Assembly: GCF_015706575.1 (NCBI RefSeq)
Contig: NW_024037072.1
Span: 27,033,162 to 27,097,161, forward strand
From: Patiria miniata
Lineage: Eukaryota > Echinodermata > Asteroidea > Valvatida > Asterinidae
Reading direction: 5' to 3'
Length of the DNA: 64,000 nucleotides
The number at the start of each line of letters is the position of its first letter. Position 1 is the stretch's first letter. The translations under genes were made by a program, and so were the position numbers. The notes below the pieces were generated by a model that saw only the letters and a list, made by a program, of their open reading frames with translations, ran no database searches and was not told the origin of the DNA. Below, piece after piece: positions 43,021-54,988 of this stretch.

Positions 43021-45272
43021 ATCAGAGCCTTCATGTCAAATTAGACATGATTTTGGACAACCAAAAAGAGGAGTTGTGCCTCTTGAGGAAAGTGGCCAGG
43101 CTCCGAGCTCCTGATGATGAGGACATCGAAGAATTTACTCCAAAACCTCTGGAAACTGTCGCAGAACTGGAGGACCTATGTGAAAAGCTGAATTCTCCTG
43201 AAGAGGCCAACTTCAAAAACAGATGGTAAATTGCTGTCTTGTAAATTCATGTATTTTTCTTAAACCCAGAGGGCCTCCGGGAGCAGTTGATATATGACCG
43301 AGGGACATTTGTTTTATAGGTATTTGCTGATGTTTGTTAATTACGAACCCTGAGGAAGAGACACAAGGACATGTTAAGCTGCTGTCCGCAACTAAAAATT
43401 CAAACTTAAGCATGACTGATGTGAATAGTTTTGGTAGTTCACTCCACCGGCTTGTGTCACTCATACTTGTAGCATGTATTTACGCCACACAATTGTCTCA
43501 TTGTATATTTTTCCTTCAGATTCGTCACTTTACTTCCATGGGAGGCTACAACCTTGGCGAGAGTGTCCGCCGCATGCTACGCAGGCTAGGGACAAATATG
43601 CTGTGGTCCCTTTACAGCTACAAGGGACGAAAGGGGAAAAGAGCTCTGAGCGATCTTCAAATCTCCCGGGTGTTAATCAGTAAGCTGCGTTTATTTGATT
43701 TCCTTGAAATTTCTTTAAGTACATGTAAATTCATTCATTTTTTTTCAAGAAAGAATTTTTTTTATAAAGTTCATATATCAGATGCCAGTTATTGAAAATT
43801 ATTAAAATGTTGACATCTTCTTCAACCGTTCTTGTAGAAGCCTGTCTGAGTGCCCACCCAAAAAGCCGAGTCTTGGAAATTGAAGAAACCATCCAAGAGA
43901 CTCTCAAGTACTGCCCAAACCGAAAGGGTGGGGCAAAGTACAAGGTACGTTTCTCTTGTTGCATTTTCAGTTTTCACACGCATAAAGTCTAGTCTTGTCA
44001 AAACACAAAATATTAAGTGACTCCGAGTGAAGGGAGGAATATTATTGAAAGGCAAAATCTGTACTTCTCCATTTCCTTAAGCGAAGCGGAGTGAACTGGG
44101 AAAAGAAAATCCAGATTTTACCGAGCGATAATATTCCTCCTATTTCACAATTTAAAGCCGCTCAATGTTTGTTTTATATTATTGACATTTAGATCCTTGT
44201 CATTTGATATTTTAGAAATCTCATTTCAACATGAAATTGGTAAAACAAATGTCTTTCTGTCTTCCAAACCATCCCTTCATGAAAATGTTTGAACCCAGCT
44301 ACTGTTGCGCTGGCTCTTTAGGACAATACATGCTACGTGCATTGATGAACGCGCACACCAGCATGCATTTGCACTAATACCGCGGCATGGAACAAAGATG
44401 ATCCTATAACTGTCAAATAGTATTTCCCATTCCCCATGGGCGAATGGGAATTTTTGAGCCCCGGAGGGAATGGGAGTAATTAACGAATATCACGTGATGT
44501 GAGTTCCACCAAGCAAATGACAAGGATATGTATGTCAGGATATATAATACAACTTAATCAGCTCTACAGTGCCAGTTTATTGTGTATTTACGAGAGTCGA
44601 CTGTGCACATTGGAATTTGGTTGATAATACTTTAGCTTGAAAACAAAAACTATCCTGACAGTCAATAAAACGTGTTCACTTTTTGGCATGTCCATTGTTT
44701 TGTATTGTTCTTCTGTTGGTCAAATACATGTACATGTACACGTATAACATATACATGTAGAACACTTGAATATTGTCTACTTTGATTTCATGAAACGTAT
44801 TACTTCAACCAGATATAATGCATTTGAAACACTGCGAAAAAAAAAAACCGGACTACTTTTCTTTGACCGCAACTGTCCGCTCTGGCTACAAGTACCTTCC
44901 CCCCCCCCCCCCTACAAATTTAGACGAGCTGCTGGTAGGGAAAATTTCAACTTGCTGCATTGTGCACGGGCAAAGATTAACTGGCGGCATGTTGTCACCG
45001 AGTCCAACGCCAAACATGTATGAACCTATGCACACACTAGGAAAGGGACGTTGTTACTATGTAAAAAAAATGCAATCTTTTGTTCCTGCAAGAAGCGGAT
45101 TGGGTAAAAAATTATTATAAGTTTCCAAAAATGTCAGGTTTTCTTTTGGTGTCTGTTTTTTGTTGTATTTATTCTGATGTTTGAAAAATTCATTTATCTT
45201 TTAACTTCACAGAATCCTGATGCCAACACGATCACAACACCAGATGAGGCCACCACCGACTTCGATGACTAG
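43021..45272 (+). CDS. DUF4806-domain protein, four 3' exons
   Basis: Exons: 43,021-43,225 (QSLHVKLDMILDNQKEELCL, then TPKPLETVAELEDLCEKLNS), 43,520-43,679 (HFTSMGGYNLGESVRRMLRR, then YSYKGRKGKRALSDLQISRV), 43,838-43,944 (ACLSAHPKSRVLEIEETIQE, ending AKYK) and 45,213-45,272 (NPDANTITTPDEATTDFDD, stop). The pattern PLETVEELEELxxKL...GG...VRRxLRRLxTNxL...GRKGKxxxSxL is the DUF4806 domain. Known in insects, cnidarians and echinoderms, often in many copies, role unknown. Exons 2 to 4 join in phase; exon 1 to 2 does not (see findings). The gene lies wholly inside the 40,310-46,961 insertion. Confidence 0.75.
44025..44545. repeat. Fold-back repeat, copy 2 (inverted)
   Basis: Inverted relative of 3,300-3,560. 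It shows the hairpin around GCGAAGCGGAG, then CCCATTCCCCATGGGCGAATG and CACGTGATGTGAGTTCCACC, with CAAATGACAAGGATATG at the far side. It lies in the last intron of the DUF4806 gene. Confidence 0.7.
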
Positions 45273-45339
45273 CCCAACTGAAAATGATTGGTAACAACAC
45301 CCCCCCCCAAAAAAAAAAAATAGATAAAAGATTAGAATA

Positions 45340-45830
45340 TATTTGAGCTTCCAAACCTGAAACAATCTTGCCAAAAAGTGTTCATGTATATGTTAAGTGT
45401 GCTAATCTACTTCTTCCTCAATAAGTACATAATAGCACATAAAAGATGGTGCTACATTATTTACTCTAATACTTGGAAGAATTAGGATATATTTGGGCTT
45501 TCAAACTTAAACCAACTTGCCAAACAGTATCCATGTACGTGTATAGTATGGTGTGCTAATCTACTTCAATATATGACTAGTATACATCAAATATATTTGG
45601 GATTCCAAACCTAAAACCAACTTGCCAAACTGTGTTAAGTGTGCCAATTTACTTCTTCCTCAATAAAAAAAAATCAGACATAAAAAAATGTAGTGCTCCA
45701 TTTTTCTTACTAGGACAAATATATATATTTGGGCATTCAACATTGACTCATTATACTACGAAGTAAAAGGTAGTTTCGCTTTCAAACCCAAAACCAACTT
45801 GCCAAACAGTGTATATTTTTACAGGTGGTA
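45340..45830. repeat. Imperfect tandem repeat after the DUF4806 gene
   Basis: ATATATTTGGG(C/A)TTCCAAAC, then AACTTGCCAAAC(A/T)GTGT and ACTTCTTCCTCAATAA recur about five times with spacing from 50 to 150 bp. Probably 3' UTR or flank of the gene. Confidence 0.7.
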
Positions 45831-46961
45831 ATTAAAAAGTTAGTGAAGATGTTTGTCTGGACATAGTTGTTAAAACGATATTTAGTGTTATTATTGGCCT
45901 TTATGAAAAATATACATTGTATTATTGTATTTGTAATTTGTAGTTGTTTGAGATATACATGGAGGTTAATGAACTATGAATAAGCATGCATGACCTGCGA
46001 ACTTTAACACACTTAAGCAGTATCAATCTCCGATTAGTAGCCTATGACGTAGTAGCCAAATTTGACATCATTTTGAAAGACGTTGAATGGCCTCCATTTC
46101 ATTAAATAAATTCAAAAGTGGGAAAGAATTTAGTATCCTGACGCCATCTCAGCGGTCATCTATGGAGAGTTAAGAACATGTATTAAGTGTTTCCTAGCAG
46201 AATTGAAAATGTTTCTCAGTTCCGTTATGTTTCTCAGACCTATCGAGATGATACATGTACCTGTATATGAAGAAAAAAGTGGAGTCAGATTGAAACATTC
46301 TGTCCATTAAGGACCATGAAGCATTATGTGTTATATGTTTCTGCATGAATTGCAAAAAGAAAGAGCATCGTAGTTAAGTTCTCTTTTGGATTCGTATAAG
46401 TGTTTGAAATACACACCTTTATAACACGGTCGATGTGACTTTACAAATTACATTGTTATATAACAAGTACTTTGTATTAGCAGTATTGGAAAACAAACTG
46501 TTTGGCCTAATATTTTGCTTCTTATATAAGCGGAATGTATCAGGGGGCTCTTCTTATCAGGGTTCAACTTTAGTTATTTTATAATAAAAACGTTAAATAA
46601 AATGAGAAATAAAATGGCTGATAAGTTAATTCAGTTTGTTGTATTTGTCTTTTTTCATTACTTTGTCACAGTGCACATAATGAGAGTTCAAACAGTAGAT
46701 TTTTCAATCTTGCCAACGTCCTCTGAAGGTGGTATGAATGTTATTTCGTAACGTTTGCCTGTAACGTTACAAGAACGTCTCTTGCCAACGTCCTGTGAAG
46801 GTTGTACAAATGTTATTTCGTAACGTTTTTTTGTAACGTCCTAAGAACGTCAAGAGAACTCTACACATTTACGTTCCCATAACGTTATTTTCAAACGTTC
46901 TGGGAACATTACCGTAACGTTATGAGAACGTTTTTGCAACGTTTTTTGGTTAGCTGGGATA

Positions 46962-47176
46962 TACAATATATCTGTTCATAATTATGGTATACTGGATAAT
47001 GATATGATTAATAAGCCACACAATATGCCAAACATAATAAGCAAGATTTGTTGTCATTGCCATTGGTGACTTACATTCACATGTTGATTTAGAAAGAACT
47101 ACAATATATGTTCATAATTATGGTATACTGGATAATGATATGTTTAATAATAAGCCACACAATATGCCAAACATAT
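46962..47176. repeat. Right half-unit and complete unit of the duplicated target sequence
   Basis: 46,962-47,036 is the part of a 140-bp unit split by the insertion; 47,037-47,176 is the same unit unbroken. Its first half is also at 40,241-40,309. So the target was a tandem duplicate before the insertion. Confidence 0.8.
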
Positions 47177-47252
47177 AATTTTGTGTATTTAGAAAAGAAT
47201 GGAAAGACATCCATCTATTTCTTTCTTTTTGAATAAATCAGAAATACTCTTA

Positions 47253-48267
47253 AGCCCTGTCCGCACTGGACTTTTTTTGGTCAAACTAACCGAGACTATG
47301 GGTACTTTTCCCATTTTAAGTCCAGTGCGGACAGCCTAGGACGTTTTCCTCTCAGTTACTTTTCCTGAGTCCAGCGGTTACTTTTACTGGCCAACTGCTG
47401 CCCAGGAAAACTTCCCACGCGCCCAGGAAAACTGACCGAGTCGCTTTTCCCGAGACGATTAGTCCAGTGCGGACAGTGCGAGTCGGTAAAAGCGGCTCAG
47501 GAAAGCGTACATCCGGCCCGAGCGCCCTGTTATGCATACAGAGTCCGCACGAACCTGCACGTGCAGTGGCCGAACATTTTGTAGAAACACGCTGCGGTGT
47601 ATTATCAAGTCCGAGCGGTAAAATCTCGTTAAAATATATATTTCAACGGACAAATACATACACAGAGAAGAGAGATCACATTCTGAGAATTAATTTGCGG
47701 AAATTCTCTTTCTCCACCGATGTATGTTATTTTCTACGATCCAAATTCGTCCTGATACGCTACTGTAGTCATGCACGGAACATCATGGTCCGGTACCGTA
47801 CGTAGGCCGTAGTCACTGGTTCCTGGCCCACATCATAGCTTCGATTCTGTAAGCATGCGATGGGAACCAACGAATACTGATGGCACTGCTGCCGCACGGA
47901 ACATCGTACAGCGGCATGGCTTCGACGACGTGCATCACAAATGCGTCAGAATTATAGGCCCTTTCGTCAAGATTTAGCGTGTCAAGATGAAATAATATCG
48001 TGTAAACGATTATGTTATGCATGCAAATGGCGTGTGTAATATTACTGAGCGTATCGGTGGCTGAAAATGTGATCGGCAATTTGTTTTCTGCGTACGGTGA
48101 GTCATTATACTGACACTGTGACAGCTCGGTTACTTCTCCCACGCGGTCGGGGTAAAATTTCCCGTGTCGTAAGTCCAAGTGCGGACAGTGGTCACATTTG
48201 ACCATTTTTCATTTTACCATCGTCTCGGTAAAACCTTCCCAAAAAAAAGTCCAGTGCGGACACGGCT
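47253..48267. mobile_element. PIF/Harbinger-like MITE, 1 kb
   Basis: Ends AGCC(C/G)TGTCCGCACTGGAC are inverted and flanked by TTA (47,250-47,252 and 48,268-48,270). An internal copy of GTCCAGTGCGGACAG occurs near 47,325 and 47,460. No long frame inside. TTA duplication points to PIF/Harbinger. Confidence 0.75.
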
Positions 48268-48270
48268 TTA

Positions 48271-48854
48271 TAGTAAGTTAATTTTGTGTTAATGGTGTGC
48301 TTTTTAAAGACATTTGACTTGATTAAGTAACACACAGACAACATCAAGAAGCAGTTTAATGATATACATATAGACCTTTCATTAACAAAACAAGTTCCCG
48401 GTTTGGGAATTAAAACAAGCCAAATTCCACATTTCATAGAATGTCCAGCACAGCCTGCAAATACATTTTACATGAGGCATGGTTTACACTGCACTGTACA
48501 TTGTATTAACTTGCACAGCATATAATTGTACATGTACAGGATGTATGCACTCAAGGACGCTGTGCTAATCTGTTACATAACAGAACTGGCCCTAAGTAAT
48601 CAACTCCAGTGGGTCTGTATGATTATTCATGACTGCTGAGATAACCACTGGCTATGATTCAACACATGGTGGCGCTTGAAAAGAATTCTCTTTGTAAAAC
48701 CTGTGCTAGTGGGAAGTACCGTAACGTCATTGTGTTGTACTTCTCAATTCAAGATGCTTGCGATACAGAAACAGGAACTGAATGTGACAAATAAGCCCAT
48801 ACATTTGCGGGTAGCCAATATAGGCGCACATATACAGAGCACAGATCCACCAAT
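48271..48854. other. Upstream region of the right receptor gene
   Basis: No gene seen. A/T-rich, no clear TATA box; the first candidate ATG of the receptor is at 48,855. Confidence 0.3.
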
Positions 48855-49081
48855 ATGGCACAGTTCGTAGTGAGTTTTATGCGGCAGCGTAAAACCTGTT
48901 TAGGATCTCTGGGAATATTTTGGTCAGGCATGGCTCTACTTTGTAGCCTGTCTGTGTGTCTTGCTGCGAGAGGAGACGAGGATGCTTGCAAAATCTGCAC
49001 CTGCGGTGAGACATATGTGGATTGCAATGGGAGAAATTTGACATCTGTTCCGTCAGGGATACCACAGGGCACAACCTCGCT
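48855..49081 (+). CDS. First coding exon, right receptor gene: signal peptide and LRRNT
   Basis: 75 codons plus two bases, ending at GTAAGT (phase 2). A hydrophobic stretch, SGMALLCSLSVCLAA (residues 24-38), is a signal peptide; translation may start at Met1, Met9 or Met26, the last giving the most typical signal length. Cysteines C45, C48, C50 and C57 form the LRRNT cap, then GRNLTSVPSGIPQGTTSL begins the first LRR. Phase 2 at the donor fits all following LRR exons. This is the 5' end of the paralogue of the gene at 1-8,773. Confidence 0.85.
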
Positions 49082-49739
49082 GTAAGTTGAAGTTCGTTTT
49101 CTGCAGTTTGGGCTTTGCACAAATGTTTTCCAATCATTCATACGGTACTTTTCCAGTTATTTATTTTTTACCAAAACTTTTGTCCACGGATTACATTTAA
49201 GGTAGGCCTACGTGATAAGTAAAATGAAACCGTGTCGTCTCACGAACGCAAAATCCGAATACTCTCTAAATTCCAAAGAGTGAAATTATGGACTAGACTT
49301 TTTATAGTTGCCGGCCAACTTCGAATTGAAATTGTATTCGACACGGGGCAGTAGCACGACGTTTGAAACCGTTCGCCGTGTTTATGCCGTGACATTGTTT
49401 ATAATTAGGAATGCGCATGCTCGCAACGTGTGTACGAGTAAAGAAATAATCAACTAACAAACGCATTAACAAATATGGCGACTTACATGGACAATTTTCA
49501 AGAGTCATAGGGCTGCACTCCCGTAAATTGGCCTAAACCTATCCGCCGAGCTCATGAATAAAAGTTATAACCTCAAAATATTCTATATTAGAAAGATCTG
49601 AGAGCCATTACATTTGGGAATTGAAGAGGTATGGCAATGAACCTCTGGCCTGGAAATGGGGCTTCCAATTCTGAGCATTTTGGATGCAATTGGACGCGAA
49701 ACTGGCGCTATTTTGAAATGTAGTGGATGGATCGTTTTT

Positions 49740-50210
49740 GTAAGATTGCTACAAAATACTGAAATCGCTCAATCCGTTCAAAGAATATCACAATTTAAAC
49801 GTAATGACCCTAAAAACTGTTTTGATTTCACGAATTGTCGTCACAATGGTCTTCAAACATCACCAGCAATAAAACCTCCTTTAAAAATTAAAATATTAAA
49901 GACTACAAAGTCCTTTTGAAGGCCCGTCTCTTTAAAAAATAGAGTGGATTAAAAAAAAATATTGTTTCCCTAACCATGGTTGTTAATAAAGATATTGTGT
50001 GATGTTGTTGAAATAAGTATTCTGTCTCATTTTCTTTGTTGTTCAAAACACACAGAATACACGATACTTGCTCTTTTTTTATGACGAAACAGGTTTTACT
50101 AGGTCATTGCGTTTAAAAAGTGATATTCTTTGAACGGATCGAGCAATTTCAGTATTTTTTTCATCTAAAAGTATTTTGGGGTTTGTGTTCCGCTTTTTTC
50201 ACTCAGCCTG
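49740..50210. mobile_element. Mariner/Tc1-like MITE, copy 1
   Basis: The right end, read inwards, is TACAGGCTGAGTGAAAAAAG then CGGAACACAAACCCC. Subterminal parts (GAAATCGCTCAATCCGTTC and its inverse) pair over about 100 bp. The left terminus is degraded. Same family as 51,436-52,090. Confidence 0.65.
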
Positions 50211-50990
50211 TATGAATTCGGACAGTTATTCATTTATGCGCCCAGCCAAACGCACATACATTACGTTTCCACAGAGAGGGCCAATGATAACCCGGCTGTA
50301 TCGCTGAGGAAGCATCCATTATGTGAGTGGGGGTACAGTTCGCAGCACAAATGACCAATGCACGCTTCTTCTTTTTCTAATCCTCGTCCCAAATTACCTT
50401 GGATCATACGCACTGGATAGACCGGGAACCACTCTAGGTCTCCCCAAATTCTCCTTTTCTGGCCATTGAAGGGGTACTTGTGAACGGAGTCCATATAGTC
50501 AACGCCGATGGTACTGTGGCGGTACGCGGCGGCGCAGGCGGACTATAAAACCCGGTCAATTACCGAGTTGATTTCAAGTCTATCACCTTTATTGTGGTCC
50601 GTGGACAAAATTATTAAAAAGTGCAGGTTCTTTTAAGAACAAGTCCATGACTAGAAGAGTGATTGGAATGATTCTGTTACAAATTGAAATAAAGCCTATT
50701 ACCGCTTTCACATCCTAGATCTTAAACGCGCTACATGCCGAACTTCTTAACACAAATATGGGATGCCATGTGGGTTACCCTTTTTTTCTTACTCACCGTA
50801 TATAACAATTTTGAAACAACTTGAAAGACGAAGGCTTTGATAAATTGACGTGTTTATTAGCGACATGTTTCGGTTCCGTTCAACATAATCGGACGGCTAG
50901 CCCACGGTGCAATGTGTGATACAAGCGTCCTTTTGGACATGGTTTTCCTTTGTATGACAGGACATCATGCATGTCTTGATTATATTTCAG

Positions 50991-51062
50991 AAAACTCAAA
51001 CACAATTTGTTGACGAATATAAAGAAGGACGCCTTCAAGAACCTCACCGAACTTCTGTACTT
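50991..51062 (+). CDS. LRR exon, right receptor gene
   Basis: 72 bp, phase 2/2, TTTCAG to GTAAGT; reads KLKHNLLTNIKKDAFKNLTE then LLYL. Canonical 24-residue LRR. Confidence 0.85.
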
Positions 51063-51435
51063 GTAAGTATCAAATGAATTTCCGATGCAAAACCTCATTT
51101 TCGGGAATACACCTGATTTTTTTCTCTCAAAATGTCGCGCATTCGAGTCCATCACAAATCAGACCCAATCAGCTCACAAACTGTTCGCTTCAGCTTTAAA
51201 TCAGGGTTGTAACCAACACAGGTTCTCCCTTGTCATTGTTGAATGTTTATCTACTGTCAAATTTGTCACTAGCGTGTGGTTTACCTGTGATTAGTTAATG
51301 TTCAAATTTTTTTTATTCATTGACCCATTCACCATTAATTGAACAATTATTTTGTTGGCAAACTGTTAGCATTGCTATTTAATATCCTCACACTGAAGGA
51401 CAGAATCGTGCTGAAGATGAATTGTAATCCCTTAT

Positions 51436-52090
51436 ACAGGGCGAGTCAAAAAAAGCGGAACCCAAACCCCCAAAAAATATGTTGCACCAAAAATAATAAT
51501 GACTGGAAAGCCAATTTCATAAGCTACTTTGAGATGAAAAACATGACTGAAATTGGTCAATACATTCAAAAAATATCTCCATTTCAACACAATGACCCTG
51601 TCTCGTCCAAAAAGATGCGATTTCAAGAATCGTCGTCGCAATTGTCCTCAAACATCACCCACGATAAAATCTCCGTTTAAACGTTAAAAATCTTCAACAG
51701 AATTCCTTTGAAGGCCCGTCCTGTCAAAGAAGTGGATTTTAAAAATCATATTGTTTGCCTAACTGGGGTTGTTAATAAAGATATTATGTACTTCAGTTGC
51801 TGACAGTTGTAGAAACAAGTATTCTGTGTCATTTTCTTTCTTTTTTTCCAAACAGTCAAAACACACAATGAATTGCTTTTTGGACGAGACAGTTTTTAGT
51901 GTCATCGTGTTTAAATGGTGATATTCTTTGATAGGATTGAGCAATTTCAGTATTCTTTTCATGTAAAAGTAGCTTCTTTTCATGTAAAGGTAGCTTATGA
52001 AATTGGCTTTCCAGTCACTATTATTATTGGTGTTACATTTTTTTTCAATAATTTTTGGGGGTTTGGGTTTCGCTTTTTTGTACAGCTTTT
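51436..52090. mobile_element. Mariner/Tc1-like MITE, copy 2
   Basis: Left end TACAGGGCGAGTCAAAAAAA then GCGGAACCCAAACCCCC; right end the inverse, with GGGTTTGGGTTTCGC. Inverted parts extend about 200 bp. TA at both borders and CAGGG-type ends suggest the IS630/Tc1/mariner superfamily. Confidence 0.7.
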
Positions 52091-53269
52091 CTTACTGTCC
52101 CAATGCTTTCTTAGCCAACTAGAGGTCTCAATGTTTTTCCAGAGACAATGGTTTTTTTTTCGGTAATAGGCTATTTGGTCTCCTAATTTGTATAGATGCA
52201 CCAGCAGAAAAATGTAAACTAAATGAAGTGCGTTCCCTCTTGAAACCCATGTAGGACTTATCAGTCTTGCCAGATGTTATAATACCAATTTTAAGTCATA
52301 ATTATCAATTGCCCCTTCCTAGCAGGTGTTTCACTGAGGTAGAAGCATTTCACTTGTATATATTTCGTGATAACATATCTTTTTCACCTTTGACACAACC
52401 AAAATTGTGGACAGGCCACTGCAGATGTGCACCACTTGGCTGGTAATTAAGATTAGGATTAATGAATGTTCAGTCTGATTTATTCAGCAAAAAAATTAAA
52501 CAATTGCAGGAAATTGTAATATTGGACTCGCATAAAATGACTTATAATTAAAATTACAATTCAATTAAAACAGTCAACATATAGAACTAGAACAATAAAA
52601 TATACAGTTACAATAGCTATCAAACCATTTCCCGTTGTTAAAAGCCCGCACGACTGATGGTATAAAATTGTTCCTAAAACGGTCGGTTTTTACAGCAACT
52701 GATCCCATCCTTATTTCTGAAGGCATCATGTGGAAGAACTCATTAGCCGGGTGATGACGTTATAAACCCATATTCTCGACACGTTTCCTCGTTCTCTTTA
52801 CATAAAATATCTTCATGCCATTCAACTGAACTCCAATCATGTACGACGCGTTCGTAGCCACCCGATTCATTGAAACTGTATTTAGCTAAATTTTCTTTAA
52901 TTATTTATCTGTAGGCCTATAAACAAAACCGTGTCTTTGGTGTTACACTTGTCTCAAATTCTCATATCCGTTTCGCAGGGAGTTTCCAACTTCTGTGTTT
53001 TGGGTTCTTCATTATTGATTTAGTTTACAACAGTCAATTTTTTTTTAAACATCCGGTATAAATGTTTTCAAAGAGCAGCGTTTTGGTTTTAAATAAAATC
53101 CCTAAATGGAAGAACATTTGTTACAGGTGTCACCGTGACAGGGAGACATGTTAGATGTTTACAAAAACATGTACAAAAACCACACAGGGATGTATTAATA
53201 CTCAAACAGCTCCGATAATGGGTTTTGGACAAAATAAGTTTAGCTTACAATTTCTTTCACAATTACTGC

Positions 53270-53470
53270 CACCAGTGTTGGAGTCGAGTCCTCAAATCCG
53301 AGTACAGAGTTCTCCGAGTACTCTAGGGGCCGAGTCCAAGGCCGAGTCCAAGTACACTTTAACGAGTACGAGTCCAAAGCACTGAGTACGAGTACATTCA
53401 AGGCCGAGTACTGGGCTGAGTCCGAGTACCTAAGTCGGAGTCTGAGTTCCATTACCAATGTACAAGTGCA
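53270..53470. repeat. GAGTCCGAGTAC-like minisatellite
   Basis: Degenerate 6-12 bp units of GAGTCC(A/G)AGTAC repeat for about 200 bp in the long intron 51,063-56,203. The rest of that intron (52,091-54,988) holds no exon that I can support; 53,790-54,330 shows loose repeats of AAGAATAAC and CCCGAATTA. Confidence 0.7.
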
Positions 53471-54988
53471 AGTACAACAATAAGTCAAATAAAATAAAAA
53501 CAAACGCACTATGCAATCCAATATTCTCTTCCATGTGGTTAACACTAAACAATTTTTATTAGTATAAAAAATGTTTAAAATATATATATATATTAATTTT
53601 AAAAAAACAAATCAAAAATTAATGAATGCACTGGCACTTTTTGTTTTCACCATTTCTTGAAAAAAAAAGGAAAAATGAATTGATAGCTGGGTAGATACCT
53701 GAAGTATTGGCTATTTTGAGGAAACCTTTTCCATGCAACAAACTCGATTAAGTACACACGAAAACCCATCGAAAATGTACTTATTGAAAATTCGTGATGC
53801 GACGAGCGAACATAATGCTAGGTTCACACATTCCCGAATTATTGCCACGAATATCCCAATCTGTCCCGAATTAAAGTTCTTGATGGCATCGGGAAAAATT
53901 TGCCCCGATTCGCTTTGTAAGAATAACTTAAGAATGAAACACAAATAATCAAGAACTAGGTGCGAAACGGAAACCGAATCAGACCGAACCAAGCCGACTG
54001 ATTGCGATATAGTTCAGAATAAAACCGAAATGTAGCGATTTTGTCAAGAATAACATACGAATAACTCAACAATCATCTAGAAAGTCGCAGAATTATGCCG
54101 ATTTAATGTATTCGTAAGTTGTTCTTATTATATCCGTACTTTTCTCGAGACATTAGTAATGATTTGGCATGTTTCTGGACTGTTAACACACACAAAATAA
54201 CTCAACGAAACTTGTAAGAATGCTGTAAACATACCCAGCATGTTGTAAGAATATCCAGAATTAGTTATGAATACAACAAGAGTAAATCAAGGATTGAAAT
54301 TGGTTCACGTATCACCCCGACATTTGTGAACATGTCCAAAAATGTCGGGGGCTTCTCGATCTTTAACAATCTTTCACAGAGCTAACAGTATCATCCCGCG
54401 ACAGCCAAGAACCATTTCCCGAGTTACTTTAGAATTGCTTTTCGCGGTGATTCTGCTTAAAAATCGGAAATGTGAGACACAAGCATAAGCAGTGCGTTCG
54501 TACTTCCCCTGCGCTTAAGCGTGCAAGCGCGACAGCGTTCGATTCACCTCTCACGTGACTTCTCGCGCTTACTCGGGTAAGTATCCCATAAGGCCATGCA
54601 ACGTCCGGCGGGCGCCTCAGCTCAGGCCGTGTCCGAAATGGGCTTCCACTGAGCAAAGAGCTAGCTATAAACCCTATGTAGCTCTATGCACGGAGCTACG
54701 GCTTCGAATTATTGTCAGCGTGTCAAAATTCAACTTTCCGGCCATGGGTGTCGCGAGGGGGATTAATTAAGGGGGCCGCATCACCCCCTCCCCCTTCTGG
54801 ACAAGACCCAAAAAAAAAAAAAAAAAGTGGGCAAAATGTCCCTGCCATCTTCTAAACTGATAAATCGAGAATATGTTGAGAAATACAGGATTTTTTTGGG
54901 AAATATGTTTTGCCCCCCTCTAGAAAAAAAATTCTGGCGGCGTCCATGTTTCCAGCTCTTTCCAGAAACTTTACCCGAAACCGTTCGC

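Larger units (their letters stand above)
40310..46961. mobile_element. 6.65-kb DNA-transposon-like insertion holding a DUF4806 gene
   Basis: The left flank ends GATTTAGAAAGAACTA (40,309) and the right flank resumes TACAATATAT (46,962). The uninterrupted sequence GATTTAGAAAGAACTACAAT is present at 47,083-47,104, so the insertion site and a possible TA duplication are visible. Both ends are rich in AACGTT words; the right end read inwards starts CCCAGCTAACCAAAAAACG and the left end CTAACACATAACG, so they are loosely inverted. No transposase was found inside. The superfamily is not assigned. Confidence 0.7.
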
